Shown: one piece after another, positions 19,349-27,269 of the stretch
How positions within the stretch are numbered: position 1 is the first letter of the stretch
Layout of the letters: every line of letters begins with the position of its first letter
NCBI RefSeq assembly: GCF_009812055.1
Contig: NZ_WQNH01000012.1
Coordinates: forward strand, 30,245-94,244
DNA from: Chelativorans xinjiangensis
Lineage (GTDB): Bacteria; Pseudomonadota; Alphaproteobacteria; Rhizobiales; Rhizobiaceae
Direction of reading: 5' to 3'
Length of the DNA: 64,000 nt
Made by a program: the position numbers and the translations under genes
Notes under the pieces: generated by a model
Seen by the model: the letters and a program-made list of their open reading frames with translations, nothing else
Databases searched by the model: none
What the model was told of the DNA's origin: nothing

Positions 19349-19456
19349 CTAGCGCTGCAGGCCTTGGTGTCCGATCACCGCGGCGGCAGCGTGCGCTTTT
19401 CCGCTGCTGAAGGTCTTGCTCTTGTCGCGAACAGACATCATATTTGAACGACGCAT
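19349..19456 (-). CDS. possible small protein, 35 residues
   Basis: From ATG 19456 the frame reads MRRSNMMSVRDKSKTFSSG and ends GHQGLQR. A GGGAGC ribosome-like sequence lies seven bases upstream, and the frame sits alone between the permease and the divergent Bax-inhibitor gene. Its ribosome site overlaps the arm of the ybhL-like hairpin on the other strand, which may be coincidence. No family recognised; low confidence. Confidence 0.3.
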   Translation of the reverse strand: MRRSNMMSVRDKSKTFSSGKAHAAAAVIGHQGLQR

Positions 19457-19458
19457 GC

Positions 19459-19508
19459 TGGGCTCCCGCCAGCGGCGAGCGGCTGCATGGCCGACACCCG
19501 ACGGGAGA
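19459..19508 (+). ncRNA. structured 5' leader, ybhL-motif-like
   Basis: CTCCCG (19463-19468) pairs with CGGGAG (19502-19507), and within it CGGC (19480-19483) pairs with GCCG (19490-19493). This makes one long hairpin with internal loops that ends 21 bases before the start of a YbhL/YccA-family gene. A conserved leader of this kind, the ybhL motif, has been described upstream of these genes in Rhizobiales. Assignment is from position and fold, not from a covariance search. Confidence 0.5.
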
Positions 19509-19528
19509 GTGCGAGAAAAGAGGAAACA

Positions 19529-20269
19529 ATGGCTGACCTTCGTAACTATCAGCCGCGCATGGCGAGCGACGCCCGCGCGGGCGTGGCCATCGACGAGGGC
19601 CTGCGCGCCTACATGATCCGGGTTTACAACCTCATGGCTCTCGGGCTGGCCATCACCGGCCTGGTTGGATGGGGTGCCTTCAACTTCGCCGTGGCCGACG
19701 GCCAGCTCACGGCCTTCGGCCAGCTCATCTACGCAAGCGCCTTCCGCTGGGTGGTCATCCTTGCCCCGCTGGCGCTGGTCTTCTTCATGAGCTTCCGCAT
19801 TCACACGATGAGCGTGGCGGCGGCGCAGACCACCTTCTGGGTCTATTCGGGCCTGGTGGGACTCTCGCTTTCGACGATCTTCCTCGTCTATACGGGCGAG
19901 AGTATCGTGCGGACCTTCTTCATCACCGCCGCCTCCTTCGGCGCGCTGTCGCTGTGGGGCTACACGACGAAGCGTGATCTTTCCGGTATGGGCTCCTTCC
20001 TCTTCATGGGGCTCATCGGCATCATCATCGCCATGATCGTCAACATCTTCCTGGCTTCTTCGGCGCTGCAGTTCGCCATTTCGGTGATCGGCGTGCTCGT
20101 GTTTGCGGGGTTGACGGCCTACGACACGCAGCAGATCAAGGAGATGTACTACGAGGGGGACGATCAGCTCGTGGCCGGCCGCAAGGCCATCATGGGCGCG
20201 CTCAGGCTCTACCTCGATTTCATCAACCTGTTCATGTTCCTGCTGCAGTTCCTCGGCAACCGCGAGTAA
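19529..20269 (+). CDS. Bax inhibitor-1/YccA-YbhL family membrane protein
   Basis: Inner-membrane protein of 246 residues with seven hydrophobic segments between about residue 30 and the C-terminus, and the family's C-terminal pattern YDTQQIKEMYYEGD before the last helices. The polar N-terminus MADLRNYQPRM is typical of rhizobial members. AGAGGAAACA precedes ATG 19529. BI-1 proteins act as calcium-leak channels or protease modulators elsewhere; the role here is unknown. A good terminator follows at 20293. Confidence 0.9.
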   Translation: MADLRNYQPRMASDARAGVAIDEGLRAYMIRVYNLMALGLAITGLVGWGAFNFAVADGQLTAFGQLIYASAFRWVVILAPLALVFFMSFRIHTMSVAAAQTTFWVYSGLVGLSLSTIFLVYTGESIVRTFFITAASFGALSLWGYTTKRDLSGMGSFLFMGLIGIIIAMIVNIFLASSALQFAISVIGVLVFAGLTAYDTQQIKEMYYEGDDQLVAGRKAIMGALRLYLDFINLFMFLLQFLGNRE

Positions 20270-20292
20270 CGGGCGGAACTGGAACGATCAGG

Positions 20293-20320
20293 AAAAGGCG
20301 GCTTTAGAGCCGCCTTTTCT
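20293..20320 (+). terminator. intrinsic terminator after the Bax-inhibitor gene
   Basis: AAAAGGCGGCT (20293-20303), loop TTAG, AGCCGCCTTTT (20308-20318), then CTTTTG. An 11-bp stem with a T-rich tail. The flanking A-run makes it usable in both directions. Confidence 0.85.
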
Positions 20321-20371
20321 TTTGCCTTGTATCCTGCCATGAAGATGGAAACCACACCGAACGAACCGCCG

Positions 20372-20941
20372 ATGACCGCTATCACCATTCGCCCGTCGGT
20401 ATCCGACGACATTCCCGCCATCACGCAGATCTACGCCCACGCCGTTGAAAGCGGCACGGCGAGTTACGAACTGGAGCCGCCGGGAGAGGAGGAGATAGCC
20501 TCGCGGCACGAGGCGCTGGTCTCGCGCGGCTACCCCTATCTGGTGGCGGAGGTAGAAGGACGGGTGCTCGGCTATGCCTATGCCGGGCCGTTTCGTCCAC
20601 GCCGCGCTTATCGCTTCATGGTCGAGGATTCCGTCTATATCGCGCCGCAGGCGCAGGGGCGCGGCCTCGGTCGGCAGTTGGTAAAGGCGCTGATCGAGGA
20701 ATGCCGGACACTGGGCTTCAGGCAGATCGCCGCCGTCATCGGCGACGGCTCACCGGACAGCGCCTCCGTGCGCCTGCATGAGGCTCTTGGCTTCCGCCAT
20801 GCCGGCGTTCTGAAAGGCAGCGGCTACAAGCATGGCCGCTGGCTGGACACGGTCTTCATGCAGCTCGAACTCAACGGCGGCGCGGCAAGGCCGCCGGATG
20901 CCGAATCTCTACCCGAGAGGCTGTTCCGGGAGGGGCGTTAG
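20372..20941 (+). CDS. GNAT N-acetyltransferase, phosphinothricin-acetyltransferase-like
   Basis: 189 residues from ATG 20372 (MTAITIRPSVSDDIPAITQIY). ATG 20339 and a TTG upstream are in frame, but none has a clear ribosome site. The acetyl-CoA loop QGRGLGRQL and the ending SGYKHGRWLDTVFMQ match Pat/MnaT proteins, which acetylate phosphinothricin or methionine analogues. It follows the terminator by about 50 bases. Its TAG stop is the first base pairs of repeat A1. Confidence 0.83.
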   Translation: MTAITIRPSVSDDIPAITQIYAHAVESGTASYELEPPGEEEIASRHEALVSRGYPYLVAEVEGRVLGYAYAGPFRPRRAYRFMVEDSVYIAPQAQGRGLGRQLVKALIEECRTLGFRQIAAVIGDGSPDSASVRLHEALGFRHAGVLKGSGYKHGRWLDTVFMQLELNGGAARPPDAESLPERLFREGR

Positions 20942-21040
20942 ATCGGATCATCGTTTCGCGGAATCGATGATCCGATCCAACCCTTTGCCTGGTTGCAATT
21001 CCGGACGGAAAGCCGGTTTCCACTTTTCGCGGAATTGCTC
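20941..21040 (+). repeat. RIME-like two-palindrome repeat, family A copy 1
   Basis: First palindrome arms GATCGGATCATCG (20941-20953) / CGATGATCCGATC (20965-20977). Second palindrome arms GCAATTCC (20995-21002) / GGAATTGC (21031-21038) enclose GGACGGAAAGCCGG. The same arrangement recurs at 23577-23676 (inverted), 48992-49091 and 55493-55593. The preceding TA plus the first G form the stop codon of the acetyltransferase. Confidence 0.9.
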
Positions 21041-21056
21041 CAGGTATCGCCTTGGC

Positions 21057-21443
21057 TCACGCCCGCACGAGTTTGAGCTTGCGGTCGAACACCGTCAGCA
21101 CACGGCTCAACTCATGCCCGCGCTTCAGGATGGCGCCGGTGGCGGCGATAACGCTGTAGGCGCCCTGTTTGCGGGCGAGTTTGGGGGTTTTGACGATCTG
21201 GAACAGCGGCACCTCACTGGTGCGGCGGAAGACGGAGAACACCGCTCTGTCCCTCAGGTGATCGATGGCGTAATCGCGCCACTCGCCGGTGGCCACCATC
21301 TGCCCGTAGAGGCGCAGTATCTGGTCCAGCTCGCGGCGCTCGAAGGTCACCGGCAGGTCGAGTCGTGCCCGCCGCGCCTCGCTGAGCCGGACGAGAACTC
21401 CGGAATCGTCGCCGTCCTCCCCGGCGCTTGCAAAGTCAGTCAT
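21057..21443 (-). CDS. DUF2794 family protein
   Basis: A 128-residue soluble protein. The core LPVTFERRELDQILRLYGQMV...WRDYAIDHL, followed by FSVFRRTSEVP and the RKQGAYSV...LKRGHEL segment, is characteristic of DUF2794, a family restricted to alphaproteobacteria. No catalytic motif is visible and its function is unknown. Its neighbours here, a 6S-like RNA candidate and DUF1223, are on either strand. Confidence 0.8.
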   Translation of the reverse strand: MTDFASAGEDGDDSGVLVRLSEARRARLDLPVTFERRELDQILRLYGQMVATGEWRDYAIDHLRDRAVFSVFRRTSEVPLFQIVKTPKLARKQGAYSVIAATGAILKRGHELSRVLTVFDRKLKLVRA

Positions 21444-21642
21444 GTTCAGTTCGCACCCTCATGACGGTTTATGACAAGAAAGTTGGCGTGCCGCGCCGGG
21501 AAATGCAACCCCGTGCGCCCGGGATGATGCGCCATCTTTCTTTCACGAACACAAAACGCCCTGTCGGATTTGGTGATCGTCTGCCTTATTCTCGCCGTCT
21601 TCTTTCCAAGCTCCCGCCTGATTTTGAAGCCAGCATTCTGAT

Positions 21643-21758
21643 GTTGCCTGAGACGGTTCGATCCGGAGGCGGCGCCGTACCCCAAGCCCCCCCGCCCACG
21701 GTGTCGTAGCCGGATCGAACCAACTCCGGCGCTTCTGCGCCAATCTAGCAAAGGCAAC
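21643..21758 (+). ncRNA. structured RNA, 6S (SsrS)-like candidate
   Basis: The 391-base interval between DUF2794 and DUF1223 has no gene but holds a strong fold. GTTGCCT (21643-21649) pairs with AGGCAAC (21752-21758), GGTTCGATCCGG (21655-21666) pairs perfectly with CCGGATCGAACC, and GGCGCCGT pairs with ACGGTGTC. The 3' side of the open bubble carries a small hairpin GGCGC-TTCT-GCGCC. A closing stem, a large bubble and a long terminal stem is the 6S RNA layout, and the CTGAGA...GTTCG stretch resembles the 5' part of E. coli 6S. A forward-strand terminator follows. An orphan terminator with no upstream gene supports a real transcript. Shorter than typical 6S unless the 3' hairpin is included. 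Confidence 0.6.
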
Positions 21759-21775
21759 GATCCCGAACTGGATCA

Positions 21776-21815
21776 ACGCCGGTACAGGCGAGCGCCGTAC
21801 CGGCGTTTTTCTTTT
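21776..21815 (+). terminator. intrinsic terminator of the 6S-like RNA
   Basis: ACGCCGGTAC (21776-21785) and GTACCGGCGT (21797-21806) form a perfect 10-bp stem, followed by TTTTTCTTTT. The T-run is on the forward strand only, whereas both neighbouring protein genes are on the reverse strand, so it must end a forward non-coding transcript. Confidence 0.85.
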
Positions 21816-21834
21816 GCGGGAACGTGGTGGGCGA

Positions 21835-22560
21835 TTACCAGCTTTCGGCGGTGCGTGCGGCACCCAAAATGGCGCCGGGGCGCCCTTCGGCATCGAAGGA
21901 TTGAAGCAGCACGGCGCAGCGGCCACCCTTCTTCTTCATCTCGCTCTTTGGCAGTTCGAGGCGCATGGCCTTGCCGTGCCACATGCCGACGGTCTGAAAG
22001 CTGGTGACGATGTTACGGTAATCAATCGACCGTCCCCGGTTCTCGCCGCCGCGGATCGACACCACCTGGCGTGGTTGGTAGTAGACGACGACGATGTGCG
22101 CGTCGGCCGGGGCCGCCTTGGCCGCGCCGACATCGACGAAGACGCTCCCATCGTTGGAAGAGATGTCGACGTCGACACGCAGTGCCGCGACGCTTTCCGA
22201 TCCCTCGTCGATGGCCGCATATACGTCCTTACGATGCGAGCCGACGATATCCCGCTGCCCGTTGACAACCGCCTGTGGGGTGTAGACCGAGCGATCAAAC
22301 GTCTCTCCGTAGGCGCGCTGCCGGGCAGTATTTTCCGGCGTGGCCAGTTCGTCCTTCCAGCCAAGATAGTCCCAATAGTCGACGTGGTAGGCAAGCGCCA
22401 CCACATCGTCCCGCTCGGCCAACTCCATCAGCAGCGCATCCGCAGGCGGGCACGAGCTGCAGCCCTGGCTGGTGAAAAGCTCGACCACCCCCGCAGGCCT
22501 CTCCGCGGCCTGCACGTGGAACGGCGCTATAAGCGCCAGAAGGAGGATGGTCAGCTTCAT
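21835..22560 (-). CDS. DUF1223 family thioredoxin-fold secreted protein
   Basis: 241 residues with an N-terminal signal peptide (MKLTILLLALIAPFHVQA) and the DUF1223 hallmark VVELFTSQGCSSCPPAD, a CXXC thioredoxin-like active site, then HVDYWDYLGWKD and YTPQAVVNG. Probably a periplasmic thiol protein; its partner is unknown. ATG 22560 puts the signal peptide at the N-terminus. ATG 22596, with AAAAGGAT upstream, is a credible alternative adding 12 residues. Confidence 0.85.
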   Translation of the reverse strand: MKLTILLLALIAPFHVQAAERPAGVVELFTSQGCSSCPPADALLMELAERDDVVALAYHVDYWDYLGWKDELATPENTARQRAYGETFDRSVYTPQAVVNGQRDIVGSHRKDVYAAIDEGSESVAALRVDVDISSNDGSVFVDVGAAKAAPADAHIVVVYYQPRQVVSIRGGENRGRSIDYRNIVTSFQTVGMWHGKAMRLELPKSEMKKKGGRCAVLLQSFDAEGRPGAILGAARTAESW

Positions 22561-22732
22561 CGCGCTCACATAGATGCGCGCGGGAGAGGTTCGCATATCC
22601 TTTTCGCCTGTCGGTCCGTGTCTACCCCAATCGCACGGCAAGTTTGCCGGCTCCGCCGTCTTTCCGCATTCATGCAGCGTAACGGCTGTTGGGCTTCCTT
22701 GGGAAGTCACGTTGCGGTGAAGCTCTGGTGCT

Positions 22733-23533
22733 TCAGCCGAGCTCGGCGATCACCGGTACGTGATCGGAGGGGCGCTCCCAGCCACGCGCCTCGCGCAGGA
22801 CCTCGATGCGCTGCAGCGCCGGCGCGAGGTTTGCGGAAGCCCAGATATGATCGAGCCGTCGTCCGCGGTCGGACTGGTCCCATTCCTTGGCGCGGTAGCT
22901 CCACCAGGTAAAAAGCTTTTCCTCCGGCGGGACATGCCGGCGCACGAGGTCGATCCAACCTCCCCTGTCACGCAGATTGTCCAGCCCCTCGGTCTCCACC
23001 GGCGTGTGGCTCACAACGTTCAGGAGCTGCTTGTGGGACCACACGTCCGTCTCCAGCGGGGCGATGTTAAGGTCGCCTACCAGAACCGTCGCCGTGTCGA
23101 CGTCCTCGGCGGGGCGCACCGCGTGCATTTCCTCGATGAAGTCGAGCTTGTGGCGGAACTTGGTGTTGATCTCGGGATCCGGCTCGTCGCCGCCCGCCGG
23201 GACGTAGAAATTGTGCAGGAGGATGCGCCTTCCCTCTACGTCCAGCATGGTCGAGACGTGCCGACTGTCGACGATGCCGCAGAAGCCGCGCTTTTCCACC
23301 AGCTGCATGGGCCGGCGCGAGATGGTCGCCACGCCGTGATAGCCCTTCTGGCCATGGATTTCGATGTGCCCGTAACCGAGCTTGCGGAAGGCGGCCAGCG
23401 GGAACTGGTCGTCCGGGCACTTGGTCTCCTGCAGGCACAGGACGTCCGGCTGGTGTTCTTCCAGGAAGCGCTGCACCAGCGGCAGGCGCAGGCGGACGGA
23501 ATTGATGTTCCAGGTGGCGATCTTGAGGGGCAT
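22733..23533 (-). CDS. xth: exodeoxyribonuclease III
   Basis: AP endonuclease / 3'-5' exonuclease of 266 residues used in base-excision repair. EEP-fold motifs: KIATWNINSVRLR at the N-terminus, LCLQETKCPD (catalytic Glu), VGDLNIAP (Asp/Asn) and the C-terminal SDHVPVIAEL (catalytic Asp-His). The start MPLKIATWN at 23533 matches the family; the open frame upstream is unrelated. Repeat A2 lies just upstream. Confidence 0.95.
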   Translation of the reverse strand: MPLKIATWNINSVRLRLPLVQRFLEEHQPDVLCLQETKCPDDQFPLAAFRKLGYGHIEIHGQKGYHGVATISRRPMQLVEKRGFCGIVDSRHVSTMLDVEGRRILLHNFYVPAGGDEPDPEINTKFRHKLDFIEEMHAVRPAEDVDTATVLVGDLNIAPLETDVWSHKQLLNVVSHTPVETEGLDNLRDRGGWIDLVRRHVPPEEKLFTWWSYRAKEWDQSDRGRRLDHIWASANLAPALQRIEVLREARGWERPSDHVPVIAELG

Positions 23534-23576
23534 TCGGCGCTCGGCTTGCAGCTTCTTCAGACAGAGCGGCAATAAA

Positions 23577-23676
23577 GCAATTCCAGGAAAAGTGGAAACC
23601 GGTTTTCCGTCCGGAATTGCGACAAAGCAAAAGCTTAGATCGGATCATCGATTCCTTGAACCGATGGTCCGGTCTA
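23577..23676 (-). repeat. RIME-like repeat, family A copy 2 (inverted)
   Basis: Forward strand begins GCAATTCC and ends CCGGTCT. Read in reverse it has the same two palindromes as copy 1: an AGACCGG / ATCGGATC-type pair, then GCAATTCCGG...CCGGAATTGC-type arms around GGAAAACCGGTTTCC. The first palindrome is more diverged here (GATCATCG / CGATGGTC). It lies between xth and lolA and does not supply a stop codon. Confidence 0.85.
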
Positions 23677-23712
23677 GCGCCGGATGAGCCGATGGCAAGC
23701 GCGGTGCTGTCA

Positions 23713-24363
23713 TCAACGGCCGCGGTTCAACTCGTTGACACGGCGGTAATCGATCTCAAACACGCTGGGATCGAAGGTGACGCCCGCTTGCACATTATAG
23801 ATCATCACCGTCGTGTCCTTGCCCTGGGCGTCGGTGATGGTCCACTGGCGCAGTTCGTAGGAGCCGGCGTCGAACATCATGGTGATGGTCGAACTGCCGA
23901 ACACCTTCCGGTCGGCCAGCCTGATGGTCGTCAGATCCTCGTCCTCCTGGACGCTCTGCACCTTTTCGCCGGAAAGATCGATGCGCTCGTCGAGGAGCAG
24001 CTTCAGAGGCGTTTGTGACAGCGGATAGACGTCCGCGGTGTTCATCCTCTTGTTCCGTACCACCACGGTTGTTCCATCGGAGACAACCCGGAAACCAGCC
24101 GAACCCTCATAGTCGAAGCGGAGCTTCCCGGGCCGCTCGATGTAGAACTTACCGCCGGTCTGCTCGCCACGGGGACCGAACTGCACGAATTCGCCGGTCA
24201 TGGTGCGCACGCTGGAGAAATGCGCGGCTATGCGCTCGGCTGAATCCGCAGCTGCCTGCGCCGCGCCGGCCGTCAGGACGCCCAGGGCAAGGGCGAGGAG
24301 GGCGGCCAAGGGGCGAGACCTCAGGCGGCGGGCGGCGGTGTTGCGCTTGGCTGGAATGGCCAT
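23713..24363 (-). CDS. lolA: outer-membrane lipoprotein carrier protein
   Basis: Periplasmic chaperone that ferries lipoproteins to the outer membrane. 216 residues with a long n-region and signal peptide (PLAALLALALGVLTAGAAQA), then FSSVRTMTGEFVQFGPRGEQTGGKF and PGKLRFDYEG, standard LolA strands. ATG 24363 (MAIPAKRNT) was chosen; ATG 24393 adds ten residues without a ribosome site. It follows ftsK by 112 bases on the same strand, a common alphaproteobacterial order. Confidence 0.9.
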   Translation of the reverse strand: MAIPAKRNTAARRLRSRPLAALLALALGVLTAGAAQAAADSAERIAAHFSSVRTMTGEFVQFGPRGEQTGGKFYIERPGKLRFDYEGSAGFRVVSDGTTVVVRNKRMNTADVYPLSQTPLKLLLDERIDLSGEKVQSVQEDEDLTTIRLADRKVFGSSTITMMFDAGSYELRQWTITDAQGKDTTVMIYNVQAGVTFDPSVFEIDYRRVNELNRGR

Positions 24364-24475
24364 GCTTTTCTGCACTCCGAAACGATTTGTCATTTGACGG
24401 GACGCTATCGCCTCAACAGGGCCGAAATTGGGCTCCGGGCCCGAGCGTCCTGGCGAGGGGCGCAGCCTTCGGCTC

Positions 24476-26989
24476 TCAGACGTCCTCCTGCTCCGTCGGC
24501 ACGAGGATCTCGCGCTTGCCGGCGTGGTTGGCCTGGCCGACGATGCCTTCCTGCTCCATACGCTCGATGATGGAGGCGGCGCGGTTGTAGCCGATGCCCA
24601 ACCGCCGCTGGATATAGCTCGTCGAAGCCTTGCCGTCGCGCAAGACCACTGAGACCGCCTGGTCGTACGGGTCTTCCGAATCGCCCAGATTGCCGGCGTC
24701 GCCACCGCTGCCGCCGGGGGAATCGTCGCCGTCGTCTTCCGTCACCGCATCAAGATAGGCCGGCGCTCCCTGGGTTTTCAGATGTGCGACGATCTGCTCC
24801 ACTTCCGTGTCCGACACGAAGGGGCCGTGCACGCGCTGGATGCGCCCGCCACCGGCCATGTAGAGCATGTCGCCCATGCCCAGGAGCTGCTCGGCGCCCT
24901 GCTCCCCCAGGATGGTGCGGCTGTCGATCTTGGAGGTGACCTGGAAGGAGATGCGGGTCGGGAAATTGGCCTTGATGGTGCCGGTGATCACGTCGACCGA
25001 CGGGCGCTGGGTGGCCATGATGACGTGGATGCCGGCGGCGCGCGCCATCTGTGCCAGGCGTTGCACCGCGCCCTCGATATCCTTGCCGGCGACCATCATG
25101 AGGTCCGCCATCTCGTCGATGATGACGACGATGAAGGGCATCGGGTCCAGATCCAGGTTCTCGGTTTCGTAGATCGCCTCGCCAGTCTCGCGGTCGAAAC
25201 CGGTCTGCACCGTGCGGGTGATCGTCTGGCCCTTCTTCTGGGCCTGGGCGACGCGCTGGTTGAAGCCCTCGATGTTGCGCACGCCCACCTTTGACATCTT
25301 GCGGTAGCGGTCCTCCATCTCCCGCACGGTCCATTTCAGCGCCACCACCGCCTTCTTCGGGTCGGTGACGACGGGCGTGAGAAGATGCGGGATGCCGTCA
25401 TAGACGGAAAGCTCGAGCATCTTCGGGTCGATCATGATCAGGCGGCACTCCTCCGGCGTCATGCGGTAGAGCAGCGACAGGATCATCGTATTGATGGCGA
25501 CCGACTTACCCGAGCCGGTGGTACCGGCGACGAGCAGATGCGGCATCTTGGCGAGGTCGGCGATCACGGCGCTGCCGTTGATGGTCTTGCCCAGGCCCAG
25601 CGCCAGTTTCGTCTTGGTGGTCTCGAACTCGCGGCTGGCCAGAAGCTCGCGCAGGAAGACCATCTCGCGGGTCGCGTTGGGCAATTCGATGCCGATGGCG
25701 TTACGCCCAGGCACCACGGCCACGCGCGCGGCGATAGCGCTCATCGAGCGGGCGATGTCGTCGGCAAGGCCGATGACACGCGAGGACTTGATGCCCGGTG
25801 CAGGTTCCAGTTCGTAGAGCGTGACGACGGGGCCGGGGCGGACATGGATGATCTCGCCCTTGACGCCGAAGTCCTCCAGGACCCCTTCCAGAAGCCGCGC
25901 ATTCTGCTCCAGTGCTTCCTTGGAGAGGGTCGCGTCCTTGGCCGCAGCCTTCGGCTCGGCCAGAAGATGCAGTGCGGGAAGCGTGAACTCGCCCGAATCG
26001 AGGAACGAGGGCTGTGCCTCGCGGCGCACGCGTGCGCCGGGTGCCGGGCGGGGCGCGGGGTTGCCCACGCGTGCCGCGGGCTGCTGCGCTGCCAGGCCTG
26101 TCGGCTCCGGTGCGATGGAAAGACCGTCGAAAGGTGCGGTGTCGAAGCCGTCGGCGTCGAAATCGGGCTCGATGCGCTCATCGCCCACCGCTGCCGGCTT
26201 GGGCATCGGCGCGTCGAACTCCGGCGCCAGGGGGCCGACATGCACGGCGAAGCGGCGACGCCAGAAGGCACGCACCGACAGCCACCAGTGTACAAGCACG
26301 CCGAGCGCGACGAAGCCCCCGTCCTCCTCGTCTTCGTCGATGTCGTCGAAGGTGTCGGCCTCCGACTCGGCCGCGGGTGCGGGGGCCGCGGAGCGGCCGA
26401 AGACGCCGGCGCCATAAAGGGTTAGCCATACGGCAGGTACGGCGAGCAGCCCCGCCACCGCGATGCCGAACCAGCCCTGTGGGTAAGCGCCGCTGAGCAT
26501 GGCGGGAGCGGCCAGAACCACATCGCCGAAAACGCCGCCGAGCCCGGTGGGCAGCGGCCATGTCTCCGGTGGGGTCATGCAGCCGGCAACGCCGGCGGCC
26601 AACATGCTGCCGCCAAACCAGGCGGCCGAGCGGCGCCAGGGCCTGTCGATGCCGCGCGCGGTAAAGAGGAAGATGCTCCAGAAGACCGCCGGCACGAGGC
26701 CCGCCACCGATGCGAGGCCGAAAAACTGCATGGCGATGTCGGAGTAGACCGCGCCGGGATAGCCCATGGCGTTGGTCACCGGGTTGTCAGTGGCATAACT
26801 GAAGCTCGGGTCGGCGACGTTCCACGTGGCAAGGCTCGCCAGGCAGAAGGCAACGAGCGCCAGCGTCAACAGCCCAAGCCCGCGCGCTGCTTGTCTCCTC
26901 AAGAAGCCGTGCACCCCGAAACCGCCGTCATGCATGGCAAACGCCGCGGAAGAACCGGAACTCATTCGCATTTCCCCGTCCACAGTCAT
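24476..26989 (-). CDS. ftsK: DNA translocase FtsK
   Basis: Septum-located DNA pump for chromosome segregation and dimer resolution, 837 residues. Four hydrophobic N-terminal segments (about 33-55, 85-110, 122-140, 165-195) are followed by a Pro/Ala-rich linker. The motor domain has Walker [11 protein letters not shown] (about 486-495) and Walker [13 protein letters not shown] (about 620), and the C-terminal winged-helix gamma domain has the KAST motif ([18 protein letters not shown]). An ATG at 26971 with GGACGGGG upstream may be the true start. Confidence 0.96.
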   Translation of the reverse strand: MTVDGEMRMSSGSSAAFAMHDGGFGVHGFLRRQAARGLGLLTLALVAFCLASLATWNVADPSFSYATDNPVTNAMGYPGAVYSDIAMQFFGLASVAGLVPAVFWSIFLFTARGIDRPWRRSAAWFGGSMLAAGVAGCMTPPETWPLPTGLGGVFGDVVLAAPAMLSGAYPQGWFGIAVAGLLAVPAVWLTLYGAGVFGRSAAPAPAAESEADTFDDIDEDEEDGGFVALGVLVHWWLSVRAFWRRRFAVHVGPLAPEFDAPMPKPAAVGDERIEPDFDADGFDTAPFDGLSIAPEPTGLAAQQPAARVGNPAPRPAPGARVRREAQPSFLDSGEFTLPALHLLAEPKAAAKDATLSKEALEQNARLLEGVLEDFGVKGEIIHVRPGPVVTLYELEPAPGIKSSRVIGLADDIARSMSAIAARVAVVPGRNAIGIELPNATREMVFLRELLASREFETTKTKLALGLGKTINGSAVIADLAKMPHLLVAGTTGSGKSVAINTMILSLLYRMTPEECRLIMIDPKMLELSVYDGIPHLLTPVVTDPKKAVVALKWTVREMEDRYRKMSKVGVRNIEGFNQRVAQAQKKGQTITRTVQTGFDRETGEAIYETENLDLDPMPFIVVIIDEMADLMMVAGKDIEGAVQRLAQMARAAGIHVIMATQRPSVDVITGTIKANFPTRISFQVTSKIDSRTILGEQGAEQLLGMGDMLYMAGGGRIQRVHGPFVSDTEVEQIVAHLKTQGAPAYLDAVTEDDGDDSPGGSGGDAGNLGDSEDPYDQAVSVVLRDGKASTSYIQRRLGIGYNRAASIIERMEQEGIVGQANHAGKREILVPTEQEDV

Positions 26990-27154
26990 AGATGACGCGC
27001 TCGCGCACGCTCCGACACCGGGCCTAACCTAGACGGGGGAAGGTTAAGGCGGCATTAACCATGGGAGTAGTGGGGAATAGGGGAGCAAGGCAGCGGGGTT
27101 TGCAGTGGCACACCGACTGCCTTACGGCCTTGTTCCCCCTATTCCCTGTTTCAT

Positions 27155-27182
27155 AAAAAAGAGGCCCGGAGCGTTCCGGGCC
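27155..27182 (-). terminator. intrinsic terminator after amtB
   Basis: On the reverse strand GGCCCGGA / TCCGGGCC (27175-27182 with 27163-27170) is followed by TCTTTTTTATG. It lies 88 bases past the amtB stop. Between them, 27229-27254 holds a second GC-rich dyad (CATCCGGCC / GGCCGGATG) without a T-run. The rest of 26990-27269 has no gene I can support. Confidence 0.8.
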
Positions 27183-27269
27183 AGAGGTAGCAGCGTCAAA
27201 GTCAGTGATTGCTGCGACGGGAGACTTTCCATCCGGCCGGCGCGCGGCCGGATGAATTTTGCTATGGGT

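Noticed and set aside
21651..21670. GGTTCGATCC resembling a tRNA T-arm
   Set aside because: No acceptor, D or anticodon arms can be built around it; the sequence is one side of a long perfect stem in the 6S-like RNA.
24394..24705. Longer start for lolA overlapping the ftsK 3' end
   Set aside because: The extra residues read as a shadow of the ftsK C-terminus in another frame. The signal peptide lies just after ATG 24363.
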